This document shows, piece after piece, positions 42,722 to 54,828 of a stretch of 64,000 nucleotides of DNA. Source of the DNA: Ahaetulla prasina (lineage: Eukaryota; Chordata; Lepidosauria; Squamata; Colubridae); NCBI RefSeq assembly GCF_028640845.1, contig NC_080541.1, positions 34,005,935-34,069,934 on the forward strand, given 5' to 3'. Below the pieces are notes generated by a model that saw only the letters and a list, made by a program, of their open reading frames with translations, did not search any database and was not told the origin of the DNA. How positions within the stretch are numbered: the first letter of the stretch is position 1; every line of letters begins with the position of its first letter. The position numbers and the translations under genes are program-made.

Positions 42722-43235
42722 AAATGTCCTGACAGGAGTCCCAAAGGTGCTTTTTTCAGGAGGTAACAAGACTTTCTTGTTTTGTTTTTTCTTTGAAGAC
42801 GTTTCACTTCACTTCTTATCCAAGAAGCTTCTTCAGCTCTGACAGGATAGTGGGGAATGGAAGGATTGATATTCCTTGCAGACAGCTGGTCATTTGCATC
42901 CTTTTAGAAGGTCCTTGAAGCACTTGGAGGTTTATCTGTTTCCTCAGGGTCACCTGAGTAGTGCTCCTGGTTCCTATAGTCTCCATTTTCTCTCTCGGAA
43001 TCCATTCCTACTCCTATACCATTCAAAAAGTGTTCATGCCAAATTGTGTAGCTAAAAGAGTTGTACAGCTATCTGCAAGGAATATAAATCCTTCCATTCC
43101 ACACTATCCTGTCAGAGGTGAAGAAGCTTCTTGGATGAGAAGTGAAATGCCTTCAAAGAAAAAACAAGAAAGACCAATTGCCTCCTGAAAAAAAATATTT
43201 TTGGGACAACCATGACCTGGATGACTGAGAATCTC
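42722..43235. mobile_element. Non-autonomous foldback element with hammerhead-like arms
   Basis: Left arm 42722-42850 and right arm 43095-43235 are inverted copies (for example aagaagcttcttcagctctg at left, gaagaagcttcttggatgag at right). On the minus strand the left arm contains CTGAAGA (42830-42836), a CTTCT/AGAAG stem and GAAACGTC. The right arm has a degenerate GTGAAGA ... GAAATG version at 43118-43150. The interior has no coding sequence. The layout mirrors that of the PLE at 36990-40262. Confidence 0.6.
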
Positions 43236-45216
43236 TACATTCCTGAGAATTTTGTCTGTTGCTGATGATGGAAACATGATTAGACTTACTTAAATGCTAT
43301 GGGGCTTCCAATAGCATGAACCTTCTCTCTAGAAGAGCTTTTCCCGGTTAACACAGACCAATTGACAGCTATCAGTCTGCCAATGAAGTGCTTCCCAATC
43401 ATTAACATTGAATGGAACATAGAATGCTTCCGTTATGTATTAGCTCATGAACATGCATAATTTTTTGACCAAGGTCTATAAGTAGGGTTTGCAGAAAGTG
43501 CTGGGGATCACATATGTGGGTCGGTATAAAGGAACAGTGTATGTGGGCAAAGCAGAAAGCAAAAGTGGGCAAGTGTGGAGTCAAACCCCACATTTTAAAA
43601 TCAAGTCAGACTTATTAAGGTTTACCCTACCTTTACCCTACCTGCCCACTCCTCTTCTGATATTATCTAGTCTTTAAAGCATTACATTTTAGTTTTAATT
43701 TTTAATTTTCCAATTGAAAATTAGTAGAAGCTTAGAAGAAGGCAGGAGAAATTAAGTAGAAAACTTTTGAGTCTGCAGCTGGATGATTCTATATCAGCTG
43801 GATGATTTTATATTTTTATTTCTCTTCATGTAAAACAGATTGCTTTAAATCTATTTTGTTCTATCATTGTCATTTTCCGTTTTTAGGCCTGATAGCTCTC
43901 CATTTTTTGTTCTGAAATAATTTATCGAATATACACAAGGTTCCATATCACTGGGAGAAAAACCAGTGAAATGAGAAGGTAATTTCAGCTGACAAAACTA
44001 AAATCATTTTAGTAATTGTCTTTTTCTGTTTTATAATGGCTAGAAGGAATGAAGCACTGCTAAAGTCAAAATATCTCCTTGTTAAGAAAACCACAGCCCA
44101 TGTAAAAGAACCAGCTGATCTTCTTAACAAACCAAACCTAATTTTGAAGGTGACAAAATTTCTGCTGGTGTTTAAAACGAGCAGGCTGAATGAACAAAGA
44201 CTCTGTGTGTGTTTAACCTGGGCAATTCATGGTGAGAAGGATTTCATTACGGGGACTCAAAATGCATTCAAGCTTTTAAAATCAGATTGGGGAGCACACA
44301 ATTGATTGCAACTTGCAAATGAATTGAAAGCATGAGGAGAAGCTGTACAGGAAGGTGATAATGATCACTTGACCAGCTTTTTTAATAACCCCACTGAGGA
44401 AGGTATTACATTAATACTACCCAGCTGTGAGCAGGAGAGCAAAGGTTAGAGAGCTTCTTCTGTTTTTTGAAGTCTACAAGTACAGAACAGAAATGTGATT
44501 CTATTTGTAAGAATGAGGAAAAGAAGATGAATTGAAGATGTATCCAGTATATTTTCTCTGTGGGAGGTGTAACAGTTACAGATGTCCTGATTTGATTTCT
44601 TCCAGGGTATTCCAACTGCAGGATTCAGCAATAATTGTACAACTGTCATGCTGATCCTTAAAAGTTCAACCACTTGAAAAATAACATAGCACATTTACGA
44701 ACATTTATTACTTGTGCAGGCAGTTATAAGAAGAGATAAGTTTCATAGAAGCTGAGGCTTGAAAAGACTTTGGGGGCGCCAATCAGTTTCTGTCAAATTT
44801 CGACATCAGGTCAGTCTGGGACATGGAAGTACTGATAACCTAGGTTCAGAGATGCACTGAACTTTGAACCACATTTTTATTCTCCCTGGTAGCCTTTATT
44901 CTATGCAAATAAATAAACCACCCAGTTATAGCAGATAACATTTCCCCTTTTGATTTTAGTAAAAGGAAAAGAAACAGTGAAATATGTACATTAAATCTTC
45001 CGTGGATTTATTTAAAACAACAAGTCAAACAGAAGCTGAATCCCAGTAAAAAATCATTCTGAATATTGTAGTAACATTCCTTTTGGGAATATTTTAGTGT
45101 TAGAACCATGCTATTGCAATTCTTGGATGCTAGGGGGGAAAAAAATCCTGGTTAATTAAATACAAATGCAGCCCTATTCTAGCTAAGAATAATTTTAAGG
45201 CAGCTGGTGCTAGTTT
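43236..45216. other. Unassigned intergenic DNA
   Basis: About 2 kb of AT-rich sequence with short frames only. No element ends or conserved coding phrases recognised. Confidence 0.4.
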
Positions 45217-45217
45217 G

Positions 45218-45268
<51 letters not shown>
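45217..45268. repeat. (GAAA)n microsatellite
   Basis: About 13 uninterrupted GAAA units. Confidence 0.95.
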
Positions 45269-45339
45269 ACTTGATGCCAACCAGTAGAAACAATCTTGAT
45301 AAAGTCTCTAATTCTTGTAGAATGAAAATTAATCACTCA

Positions 45340-46600
45340 GATGTTGAGGAGTAGGAATCTGTTCAATTGGAAACCACTCTATATTCCTTCTTTGTACTTT
45401 GGCCCTTTGAACAAATAGTATTACTTTAGTTTTTGGAAGTTAATTAAAATATATTTCATTTACAGTATTAGTTAGTAGATATCATTGCTTTTCTATGTCC
45501 TATTGGAAACCAGGAAGGAAATAAGGAGTGCATCTTCTGCATATAGTAGTATCTGGCATTTATAAGCTGCTAAATTTGGGGACATGACCATCTAAATTGT
45601 TCCCTGTTGCAGTTATATAATTTATGGATAAATTGAACAAAGTAGAACCAGGATACATCCTTGCTGTACACCTCTATGAACATGTATTGCATCTGCAAGT
45701 AACCTTGATTATTATACGTAACTCTCAGAGAAGAGTTGGTGTCTACATCCTGGATCAGATAAAGATCTTGGATAGAATTTGAAGAAATGTCTATCCACAA
45801 TGATACTCTTGAGCTCATCCACAGTATTTTTCTGGCTGTAGGATAAAACACAGATTTAAATGCCACACATATGCTTGATTTTGAATTCTATACATACTTC
45901 AGGATAAGGTGGTGCAATACCAAAATATAGTCTACAGTTGACCAACTTTCTTTAAACTTGTTTTATCTGTAGTCTAACATTTCTTCAAATTCTATCCAAG
46001 CTTGGAGTTGATTACTCAGATGTTTTGCATATGATTTACCACTCATTACACTTCATAGGCTGAAAGGTCTATAATAATTAGCTGGATCTTATTGTCTTTC
46101 TTGTAAATAGGAACTGTAATTGCTATCCCTCTCCCTTTTCTCCCCCACACCCATCTTTAGGGATCTGCCCTGCTTGATCAATAAATGTAAATATAGATGC
46201 CAATAAGGGAGCCCACTAGTTACAATTTAGTTTAATTACTTCAGGAAAGACAAGCTCATTATCTGGGGTATTTTCAATGTTATGTGACTATCAGTTTGAC
46301 CACTAGGTCTGCTATCCAGAGTGCTGAAATCATAATACCCAGCTTCACTATAGTAATTAGAATCATTATACAAAGCTTGATAATTTACTTGAACCAGGAT
46401 CTGACTGACCTGGATCACAATTAATACACCAAGTGTTTGGATAGAAATAAGCCAGAAAAGAGATTTTCTTTTGTCTGACAAAAAGGATAAGTTGATGCCA
46501 GGCATGTTTTATAGCTTTCTGTTTTTTCTTCCTCAGGATTGATTTATATTAAAGGGTCTTAGAGGGATAAAGTTTGTAAACAACATAGGCAGCTCTAAAT
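45340..46600 (-). mobile_element. Degraded R4/Dong-like LINE, reverse transcriptase part
   Basis: Read on the minus strand: AITVPIYKK, LSNQLQAWIEFEE, STVDYILVLHHLI, LRVTYNNQGYLQMQYMF, a QQGCILV-like block and YAEDALLIS at about 45529-45555. The second catalytic Asp region is YAED instead of YADD. NYSKTKVILFVQ follows downstream. Stops and frame changes are frequent. Confidence 0.55.
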
Positions 46601-46942
46601 CTCTCTTTGAGCTACTGGCATTTGCAATCAAACCATTGTTGCTTTGCTATTAAGAAAAAAGAGATGCTTCCTCTTCTCTGAGGAAAAGACTGACTTAAAT
46701 TTGCTGATCAGCAAATTATACAGTCTAGTCCTGCACTCCAATGGGCAACTGGCAATTAAATCTTGGGCAAGTTTCTGAAGTAACTTCTGACTTTAACCAC
46801 TGAATTACAGCATTAGCATATTTTCCCTCTTCCACTTGGATCCCAGGATAGTGTTAATGACCTCCAAATTCAGGGTGCCAAATTCTTTGCCTCTGTTTTC
46901 ACCAATTCATTGTATACACTATCATAGGTATTATGATCACCT

Positions 46943-47380
46943 GCCATATTTTTCGGTCTATAAGATGCACTCCCCCCCCAAAAGTGTGTGGAAATATCTA
47001 TGCATCTTATGGAGCAAATATTGCAGCAGGGGTGGGGTGGGGTGGGGGTGCAGTGATGGCATTTGCCCCTGCCTGTCACCGCTGCCATTGTTCACCGTTA
47101 CCACCGCCGTCACCGGGGAATGCTGGAGCCTTTGCTGCTGAGCAGCTGATTGGTGGTTGGATAGGCCTTCCAGAATACTGCCGATCAGCTGTTCTAGGTG
47201 GCAGGGATTGCTGCCATCATTTGTCATCACTGCCTATTGCCTCTGCCACCTATTGCCACCACCAATAGGCAGCTGCTGCTGCCTATTGCCATGGATCGCT
47301 GGCAATAGGCACAGAAATAGGCACGAAAAACATGGTTACATAAGATATATGGAAAGAACTGAAGGCAAGACCAGAACCTG
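46943..47380. mobile_element. Unclassified interspersed repeat with GC-rich interior
   Basis: The left end tttttcggtctataagatgc and the inner tatctatgcatcttatggag are familiar from amniote repeats, probably a DNA transposon. The interior is rich in cac/gcc triplets and contains a (GGGGT)n block at 47029-47050. Right boundary uncertain. Confidence 0.4.
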
Positions 47381-47545
47381 TCTTAAAAGTGTTAAATATA
47401 GCCAAACTGGTTTGTTATATTTTCCTGCTCTAATTGGATGCACTGTGGAATAGAATTTAAGGAAGATGAGAGAACAGGGGAATCACTCAGAATGTCATGG
47501 ATGTGTCTGGTTGGAATATAATTTGAAATTTGAAATTCTGAATAC

Positions 47546-47561
47546 AGAACAAACCACTTGG
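47546..47561. repeat. Left target-site duplication of the L1
   Basis: The 16 bases agaacaaaccacttgg are identical to 53132-53147 on the other side of the element. Confidence 0.92.
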
Positions 47562-48138
47562 ACTTCCGGGTGGCTCCACCTCTTCGCTGAGCCCTAATTA
47601 AAGGGGCTCCGCACTGAACATCGTAAGCCAGGAAAAGCCGGCTTTAATCTTTTTCCCTGGATGAAAGGGGGAAGATAAGAGAAATAGGAAATGTTGGTAG
47701 ACCTCCCCAGAGGCTTTGTTTTAATTAAGCAGAGCCTCGAAGGGTCGACGGGTCCCATAAATATTCCTGCCATTCTCCGACTTCAGTGCGTGTCTGCAAA
47801 AGCAGGAAAAGAAGAAAGTGTCCATCTCTGCTACTTGTCTTATCTTTATGGATCTCTTTAAGCAGACGGAATGAATGCAAGCGGACAATTATTGGATTGC
47901 AAGTATTTTTGATTTCCTGACTTCTACCTTCTAAAAAGAGAATTTTTTTCCTTTGTTTTAATTGACTCTTAAAGATGGCGCCTGAACGGGAGTGAAGTGA
48001 CGAATGGAATTTTAAACAGTCTGTGCAACTAAGAAGATAAGAAATGTTATGTGTGGATTTTAATGAAGTGAACTGAGCTCTCCTATACTTAAAGGGAAAA
48101 GAAGTTTCTAGACTTATATTTTGTGAATTTTAAAACTG

Positions 48139-49196
48139 AAATGGCTACTAAACCACCTAAGACTGGGGGCAGAAGGGTTCTGAACCAGCTTTAGAAGATC
48201 TGATTAAAGAGCAAGGAAAGTGTCTGAAGAAAGGTTTAAGGAGATTATGGATAATAATGAGAAAATAAGAGAAGAAATAAAGAGAATAATAAAAAATAAG
48301 AAGATATCTTGATGGCTTTTCAAGGTTTGGCAAAAAGATTGGAGGAAGTGGAGGAGGAGGTGCAAGAAATTGTTCAGTCAAATCAACAAATAGAAAATAG
48401 AATGGGGGGAATGCAAATCAAATTGGATAAAAATGAAGATCAAGTGGTGGTGATGCAGTATAGAATGATGGAAGGAGCTCTGAGAATTAGAGGTTTGAAT
48501 GAGGAAAAAGGGGAAGATTTAAAAAATTTTATCAGAAGCTCTGGCTGAATTTATTGAACTTGATCCACAAGAGGTTGCTTATCAAATTGACAAAATTTTA
48601 TAGAGTTAATTCTTGGATTGCTAGGCAAAAGAAACTTCCTAGAGACATTGTGGTTTATTTTTGAAAAGAACAGTGAGGAATCAAATTTTGCAAGTTGCTT
48701 TTCAGAAAAACTTGAAAATAGGGAACAGGAGTTGAAGGTTTTGAAAGAGATTCCTCCCAAGATGTTAAGGGATAGAAAGGACTTTACATTTTTACACAAG
48801 AACTTAAGAAATACCAGATTCAATTTAGATGGGAGGTTCCAGTTGGCTTGACAGTGTATTATCAGGAAGAAGATATCGTATTGACACAGTGCTTAAGGCC
48901 AAAGATTTTCTTTCTACAGTGCTGAAATTTGAAATAGAAATAATAGAAAAAGAATTCAAGAGACTCAAATGGGTGTGGAAGCTGAGGTGATTCCAGTGAT
49001 GTTACCATCAGAGGAACAACCACAAGAACAAAGACTGACGAGGGGAGCCCTTAAGCGTAAAGAAAAGGAGCAACAAACTCAAAGTAAAGTTCAGGACTCT
49101 GCTACAGAAGCGGTGGGAGGAGCACGGCCGAAGATACGGGAGGACGATCTTCAGTTGATTGCCCAAAGGCTTCAGCAGCCCAGTAATGGCAAATAA
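48139..49196 (+). pseudogene. L1 ORF1 (frameshifted)
   Basis: It starts MATKPPKTGGR at 48139. Further pieces are LAKRLEEVEEEVQEIVQSNQ (a heptad-rich coiled coil, in a second frame), the RNA-binding core region (IPPKMLRDRKDFTF, RNTRFNLDGRFQ) and a C-terminal basic tail ending PSNGK. At least four frame changes separate them. The last frame stops at 49194-49196, overlapping the ORF2 start. Confidence 0.75.
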
Positions 49197-52100
49197 AATC
49201 TTGACTTGGAATGTCAATGGTTTGAACTCAGCTCAGAAGAGAAGAAAAATATTTCATTATTTGAAACAATTTAAAAATGATGTTATTTGCTTACAAGAAA
49301 ATTATCAGATCAAAATATTAAATTATCAGATCAAAAGTACCTAATAAACTCAAAGTTAGGTAAACATTTTGTTGCTTCAGCTTTGGAGAAAAAACATGGC
49401 ATAGTGGTTTATTTGAGAAAAGATATACCAGCCAAGTTAATAGAGGCAGATATTCATGGAAGATATATTGCTATTGAACTTACAATAGAAACAAAAAGGA
49501 CTCTCTTGCTTGGTATATATGCACCCAATCAGCAACAAGAAAAATTTTATAGAATGTTATATGATAAGTTGATCTATGGGATTATAAATCGTGTATTATA
49601 TTGGGAGATTGGAATGGAGTAATAGATACACGAAAGGACAAGAGAATTTCTTCCAAGAAGATACCTGCACATGCAAAGCTGCCTAAATCCTTTTTTGATA
49701 TGATAGAAGATTTTGGGTTAAGAGATGTATGGAGGCTGCGGAATTTGGAGGAAAGAGACTATACTTTTTCTCTGATAGGCATCAATCCTTCTCACGTATT
49801 GATTTTATTTTAATTTCTAATGATTTGCTTTTTAGGGTGAAGAAAACTAAGATATTTCCAAGATGTTTGTCTGATCATAGTCCTGTTTGGATGGAATTGC
49901 AATATGGAAAAGAGGGTAGAAGAACTTGGAGATTAAATGAAAATTTGTTTAGATATCAGGATAATGTAAATCAATGTAAAAAGCAGATGAAAGAATTTTT
50001 TGATTATAATTTGAATAATGAAACATCGATAGAAATGGTTTGGGACTGCAGTAAAGCTTTTATGAGAGGTGTATTAATATATCTTAATAATAGACAGAGA
50101 AATAAGCAACAAAGACAGCGTAGGTATTTAGAAGAGGAAATTTATAAGAAACAACAATTATTAATACATAATCCACATGATCAAAAACTTAAAGATGCAA
50201 TAAAGTTACTACAGAATCAATTTAATATGATAATGGCTGATCAGGTGGCAACAAATATACAATATGCCAAACATAATACTTTTGTAATGCAAATAGACCT
50301 GGTAGGTGGTTAGCATACACTTTAAGGAAAAGACAAAAACAACGTACTATAGAAAAATAGAATATAGAGGTAAAGAGAGATATCAACAGGATAAAATTAA
50401 AAAAGCTTTTTTAGAATATTATACAAATTTATATCTTAAAGATAATATATTGAATAGGGATATTGATAAATATTTGAAGGAATATAAGGTTAAAAATTTA
50501 ACTTTAGAACAAGCGGATGAATTGAATCGGCCTATAACCTCGGAAGAAATTATTTTGGTAATTAAACAATTAAAAATGGGAAAACTCCTGGTACGGATGG
50601 GCTTACAGTTAGTTATTATAGGAATTTACAGGATGAGATGTTAGGTCCACTTAAGGAATTATTTAATCAGATACAACTAGGAGAATTCCCCTCATGGAGA
50701 ACCTCTTTTATTTCATTGATACCAAAGAGGAACAGGATTGTTCTAAACCTGGGAATTATAGGCCAATCTCACTTTTAAATAATGATTATAAGATTTTGTT
50801 AAAATAATAGCTAATAGATTAATGTTGATTCTGCAGCGAAGAATTCATAATGATCAATCTGGATTTATAAAAGGGAGACAGATGAGGAATAATGTTAGGC
50901 AGATTGTTAATTTACTGGAGTACTTAGAAAAGAAAAATTTTATTCCAGCAGCATTTATTTTCTCGATGCAGAGAAAGCTTTTGATCGATTGCATTGGGAT
51001 TTTTTATTTAAATTAATAGAAAAGATGCAATTTGGAGATGGTTTTTTAAGAATAATTAGGGCAATTTATGGAGAGCAAACAGCACAGATTATAATCAATG
51101 GTAGCTTAACAGAACCTTTTAAGATTGCGAAAGGAACAAGACAGGGATGTCCTTTATCACCATTATTGTTTATTTTAACTCTAGAACCATTATTGGATAA
51201 AATACGAGAAGTAAAGGAGATAGAGGGAATTAGAGTTAGACAGTATGAATATAAGTTAAGAGCTTTTGCAGATGATTTGGTGATTACTTTAACAAACCCT
51301 ATAAATTCTAGTAAATCTTTGTTGGAAATAATTGATCAATATGGGAATGTCTCAGGGTTTAAGGTAAATCAGAAAAAGACAAAAGTGATAATAAAAAATA
51401 TGGCCAGACAACAGAAAGAAAAACTAGAGGAAGTAACAGGATTTGAAATTGTAAAGAAGGTTAAGTACTTAGGGGTTTATATTACGTCATCAAATGTGAA
51501 ATTGTATAAGAATAACTATGAGGTTTTATGGCAAAAAGTTCAGAAGGAGTTGATTGTTTGGAAAAATTGCAATTATCTTTGCTGGGAGAATTGCTGCTAT
51601 TAAAATGAATGTTTTACCTAGATTTTTATTCCTCTTTCAGATGATACCAATAATTAAGAAAGATAAGAATCTTGAGGAATGGCAGAAGGGAATTAACAAA
51701 TTCATAAGGGAAGGTAAAAAGCTAGGGTTAAAATGAAAATAATTCAAGATTCTCGGAAAGGGAGGTTTAAAATGCCTAATTTTAAATTATATTATGAAGC
51801 AGCTGCTCTCTCTGCAATAAGTGATTGGTTTAATTTAACAGAGGACAGAATTTTGAATATAGAAGGTTATGATTTGTTATATGGATGGCATGCATATTTA
51901 ATTTATGACAAAAAGTGGATAAGGCCTTTAAAAATCATGTGCTAAGAAATGCCCTTCTGCGTGTTTGGAAAAATACTCTTATAAACTAAATTATAAGGTT
52001 CCTATATGGGCATGTCCTAGACATACAGTAGAAAATATAAACATAGAACAGAATCAGGAAATGATTACATATAAAGATCTTTTGTATACTGAAAGAGGTA

Positions 52101-52939
52101 ATTTGCAGTTAAAATCTCTGCAAGTATTAAGAGAGGAAGGGAAAAATTATACTTGGTTTCAATATGAGCAATTACGTGCTAGATGGAAGGAGATCAGAAA
52201 ATTGGTATAGAGCAGAACGAGGGAAATTTGGTAAAGCAAATTAGAAATCAGACTCAGGAGCATATAAAAAGATTGTATAATGTGTTACTTGAAATAGATT
52301 CTGAAAGGGACTTGGTAAAGGACTGTATGATAAAGTGGGCACAAAATTTTCAGGAGCCAATATTATTGGAAACGTGGGGAAAAATTTGGGTTAGAAATGT
52401 TAAATTCACGAGCACAGAATCTGAGGAAAATTTTTATAAAATGTTTTATAGATGGCATCTAGATCCTAAAAATTATCGTGTATGTATCCAGAAATGCAAG
52501 CAAAATGTTGGAGATGTAATTGTGATGACGCTACATATTTTCACATTTGGTGGACTTGTAAGGACATAAAGGCCTTTTGGATAAAAATTTGGTGGATTTT
52601 ACAAAATGTTCTGAAAAGAAGATAAAGTTCCTGCCGCAATTTTTCTTGTTGGGAATTATTACGGATTGTACAGTAATTGAGACTAAATTGATTTTAAATC
52701 TAATAACTGCAGCAAGATTACTAATAGGACAATATTGGAAGAAAAAGAAGTACCAACAATACAAGAATGGATATTGAAAGTTGCCAATTTGGCTGAGATG
52801 GCGAAGATATCAGCCTTTTGAAAGACAATACGCAAGAAAGATACTTAAAGGAATGGAAAAATGGATTGACTATATTCAACGTAGATATCAGACTAAGAGT
52901 TATCAGACTGTTTTGAATGATTATGATGTATTATTTTGA
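49186..52939 (+). pseudogene. L1 ORF2 (endonuclease, reverse transcriptase; frameshifted)
   Basis: The start MANKILTWNVNGLNSAQKRR is the N-terminus of an apurinic endonuclease domain. The endonuclease continues through LLLGIYAPNQQQ, GDWNGVIDTR and RIDFILIS, then SDHSPVWMEL. The RT shows NYRPISLLN, DQSGFIKGRQ, GTRQGCPLSPLLFILTLEP and the catalytic FADD at 51265-51276. The C-terminal region runs through MIKWAQNF, WHLDPKNYR and KCWRCNCDDATYFHIWWTC-like sequence to a TGA at 52937-52939. Roughly eight single-base frame changes occur; otherwise the coding sequence is well kept. Confidence 0.85.
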
Positions 52940-53131
52940 TTGCTTTGGGGAAGTTAGGAATTGATGATTGTAGGGTATAATTAAGTTGGGACGAAAATTT
53001 TTAGCATATGTTTGTTTTATTTTAACTATACCTTGTGCTCGTTCCGGGAAGTCGGGGAGGGGTTGCGAAGGGAGGGGAGGAGGGGGAAAGGGGAAAAATT
53101 TTGTAAAACTTTTTGAATAAAAAAAAAAAAA

Positions 53132-53147
53132 AGAACAAACCACTTGG
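53132..53147. repeat. Right target-site duplication of the L1
   Basis: Identical to 47546-47561; directly follows the poly(A). Confidence 0.92.
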
Positions 53148-53549
53148 TATTGCTTTTGAACAAAGCTAGAATTTTTAATTATGAAGTACATTTCTAGCAT
53201 ATCCACTGCTATATGTACAATCAGCAGTATGAAATAGAGTTAAGAGATTTGAGCCACTGCTTCCAAATAAGATTCACTTCTCAGATGAGATAAGAAATTT
53301 TAAGGCTCTTCTTGTAGTCAAGATACACTTTTAGAAATGACAAACTGTTCTTTCTACATATGGAATTTAGACAGCATTCTCATATCTGAAAGATATAACT
53401 TTCAGAAATAAAACATTAAAGATAGGCAATACGAAAGTCATTTATGTAAGAAAATACTTTCCTTCTGTAATGTTTTGCTTCTGAACAGTAATTTGATTCA
53501 TGGATGATGAAAGATAGCACAAATCTGAGGAGGAAGATCACACATTTAG
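53148..53549. other. Unassigned flank
   Basis: AT-rich, nothing recognised. Confidence 0.4.
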
Positions 53550-53683
53550 AATAGAATGACTATCATTAAGTGTTGTACCTTAGAATTCTTGATGAACGTA
53601 TCTTTTGTTTTATGTACACTGAGAGCATATGCACCAAGACAAATTCCTTGTGTGTCCAATCATACTTGGCCAATAAAAAAATC
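53550..53683 (+). mobile_element. Snake-type CR1 3' end seeding a microsatellite
   Basis: atgactatcattaagtgttg ... gcatatgcaccaagacaaat ... acttggccaataaa runs straight into (TATTC)n. The same end in inverse orientation is at 63197-63440. CR1 copies with (AATAG)n tails are known from snakes. Confidence 0.7.
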
Positions 53684-53800
53684 TATTCTATTCTATTCTA
53701 TTCTATTCTATTCTATTCTATTCTATTCCATTCCATTCCATTCCATTCCATTCCATTCCATTCCATTCCATTCCATTCCATTCCATTCCATTCCATTTTA
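53684..53800. repeat. Two-phase pentanucleotide microsatellite
   Basis: About ten TATTC units (to ~53733) switch abruptly to about twelve CATTC units, i.e. one T-to-C change propagated through the distal half. Confidence 0.93.
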
Positions 53801-53814
53801 TTTTTGTTTTTAAT

Positions 53815-53888
53815 GTGGTCTTTTATTCTGTAAGCCGCCTTGAATCTCCATGGGCGAATAGGCGGCGATATAAATTAAATAAATAAAG
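53815..53888 (+). mobile_element. LINE 3' tail fragment
   Basis: tctgtaagccgccttgaatc ... ggcgatataaattaaataaa is a common squamate LINE 3' terminus with an (AAAT)n tail. Confidence 0.5.
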
Positions 53889-54485
53889 GAATAAAATATT
53901 TGTTGGTATTCTGCTCTATGTATTGAATTCTGCTGTGGAATAGGTTTTCCTGCTGGCTGTGACTTACTCTGTTTTGTGTGGGGCTCAGCAATCTCATGCA
54001 TCTAACGCCCCTCAAAATAGGGTTGTCTATTCCAGAATATGCTCTCCTTGGGGAACATTTATTAACGGAACTACTTTGCAAATATCTTAGGCAAATGGTC
54101 AAAATATTACATAGCTTGAACACAAACTGTAGATTCTGCTACATACTAAGTTAGTTAATGACAACACTTTTTTTCTATAATTTCACAAAGACAGCATGAG
54201 GTTATGTTGTGTGCAGTTTTAATTCATTTTCATGCTACAGTTGTGAAAATGTTCATTTTAATTCTTCCCAGTGAATCAAAAACAGACTTCCTAGCTGGTT
54301 GTACTTTCTTCAAATGATTTTAAACATTTGACAAAATTATAATATTTACCGGTAGTGAGTTCATGGTTTTGATTAATTTAATCCAGGCTAATCTGCCCAG
54401 ATAAAGTTAGCATCTCAAAAATATCTGAGCATCAAGAGAGGACACAGAGATGGATTGTGCTATTATTTAAAATACATTAATAATT
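53889..54485. other. Unassigned intergenic stretch
   Basis: Nothing recognised. Confidence 0.4.
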
Positions 54486-54494
54486 ATATCTATC

Positions 54495-54545
<51 letters not shown>

Positions 54546-54560
54546 ATCTATCTATATTTC
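54486..54560. repeat. (TATC)n microsatellite
   Basis: About 18 units with two atc interruptions. Confidence 0.95.
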
Positions 54561-54828
54561 TTTGTTCTATTTTGATGAAATAAGGGCTGATTCATGAAGG
54601 TGTTTAGCAGTGAAGTGGTTTCCTTGTTTAATATTATGCATGAAGCAGGTCAGAGGCTCTCTTTTTTCAAATAACCTTAATCCAAGGTGCTGGATAATTC
54701 ATAGTCAATTGAACAAATTATGGTAGCCTATTGTACAGATAAGTTAAACCATGAATGAACATACTAGTTAGGATTCTTAGGAAGTAAATCACAACAGTTT
54801 TGTGAGGCTTACTTATTGTAAGGGAAAA

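Larger units (their letters stand above)
47562..53131 (+). mobile_element. Full-length L1 LINE
   Basis: 5.57 kb, flanked by exact 16-bp target duplications. Order: a 5' UTR of about 580 bp, ORF1 with a coiled coil, ORF2 with endonuclease and reverse transcriptase, and a 3' UTR with a purine/G-rich tract (ggggaggggttgcgaaggga at ~53053). It ends with AATAAA and a short poly(A). Exact duplications and full length indicate recent insertion by target-primed reverse transcription, but single-base indels break both frames. Confidence 0.93.
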
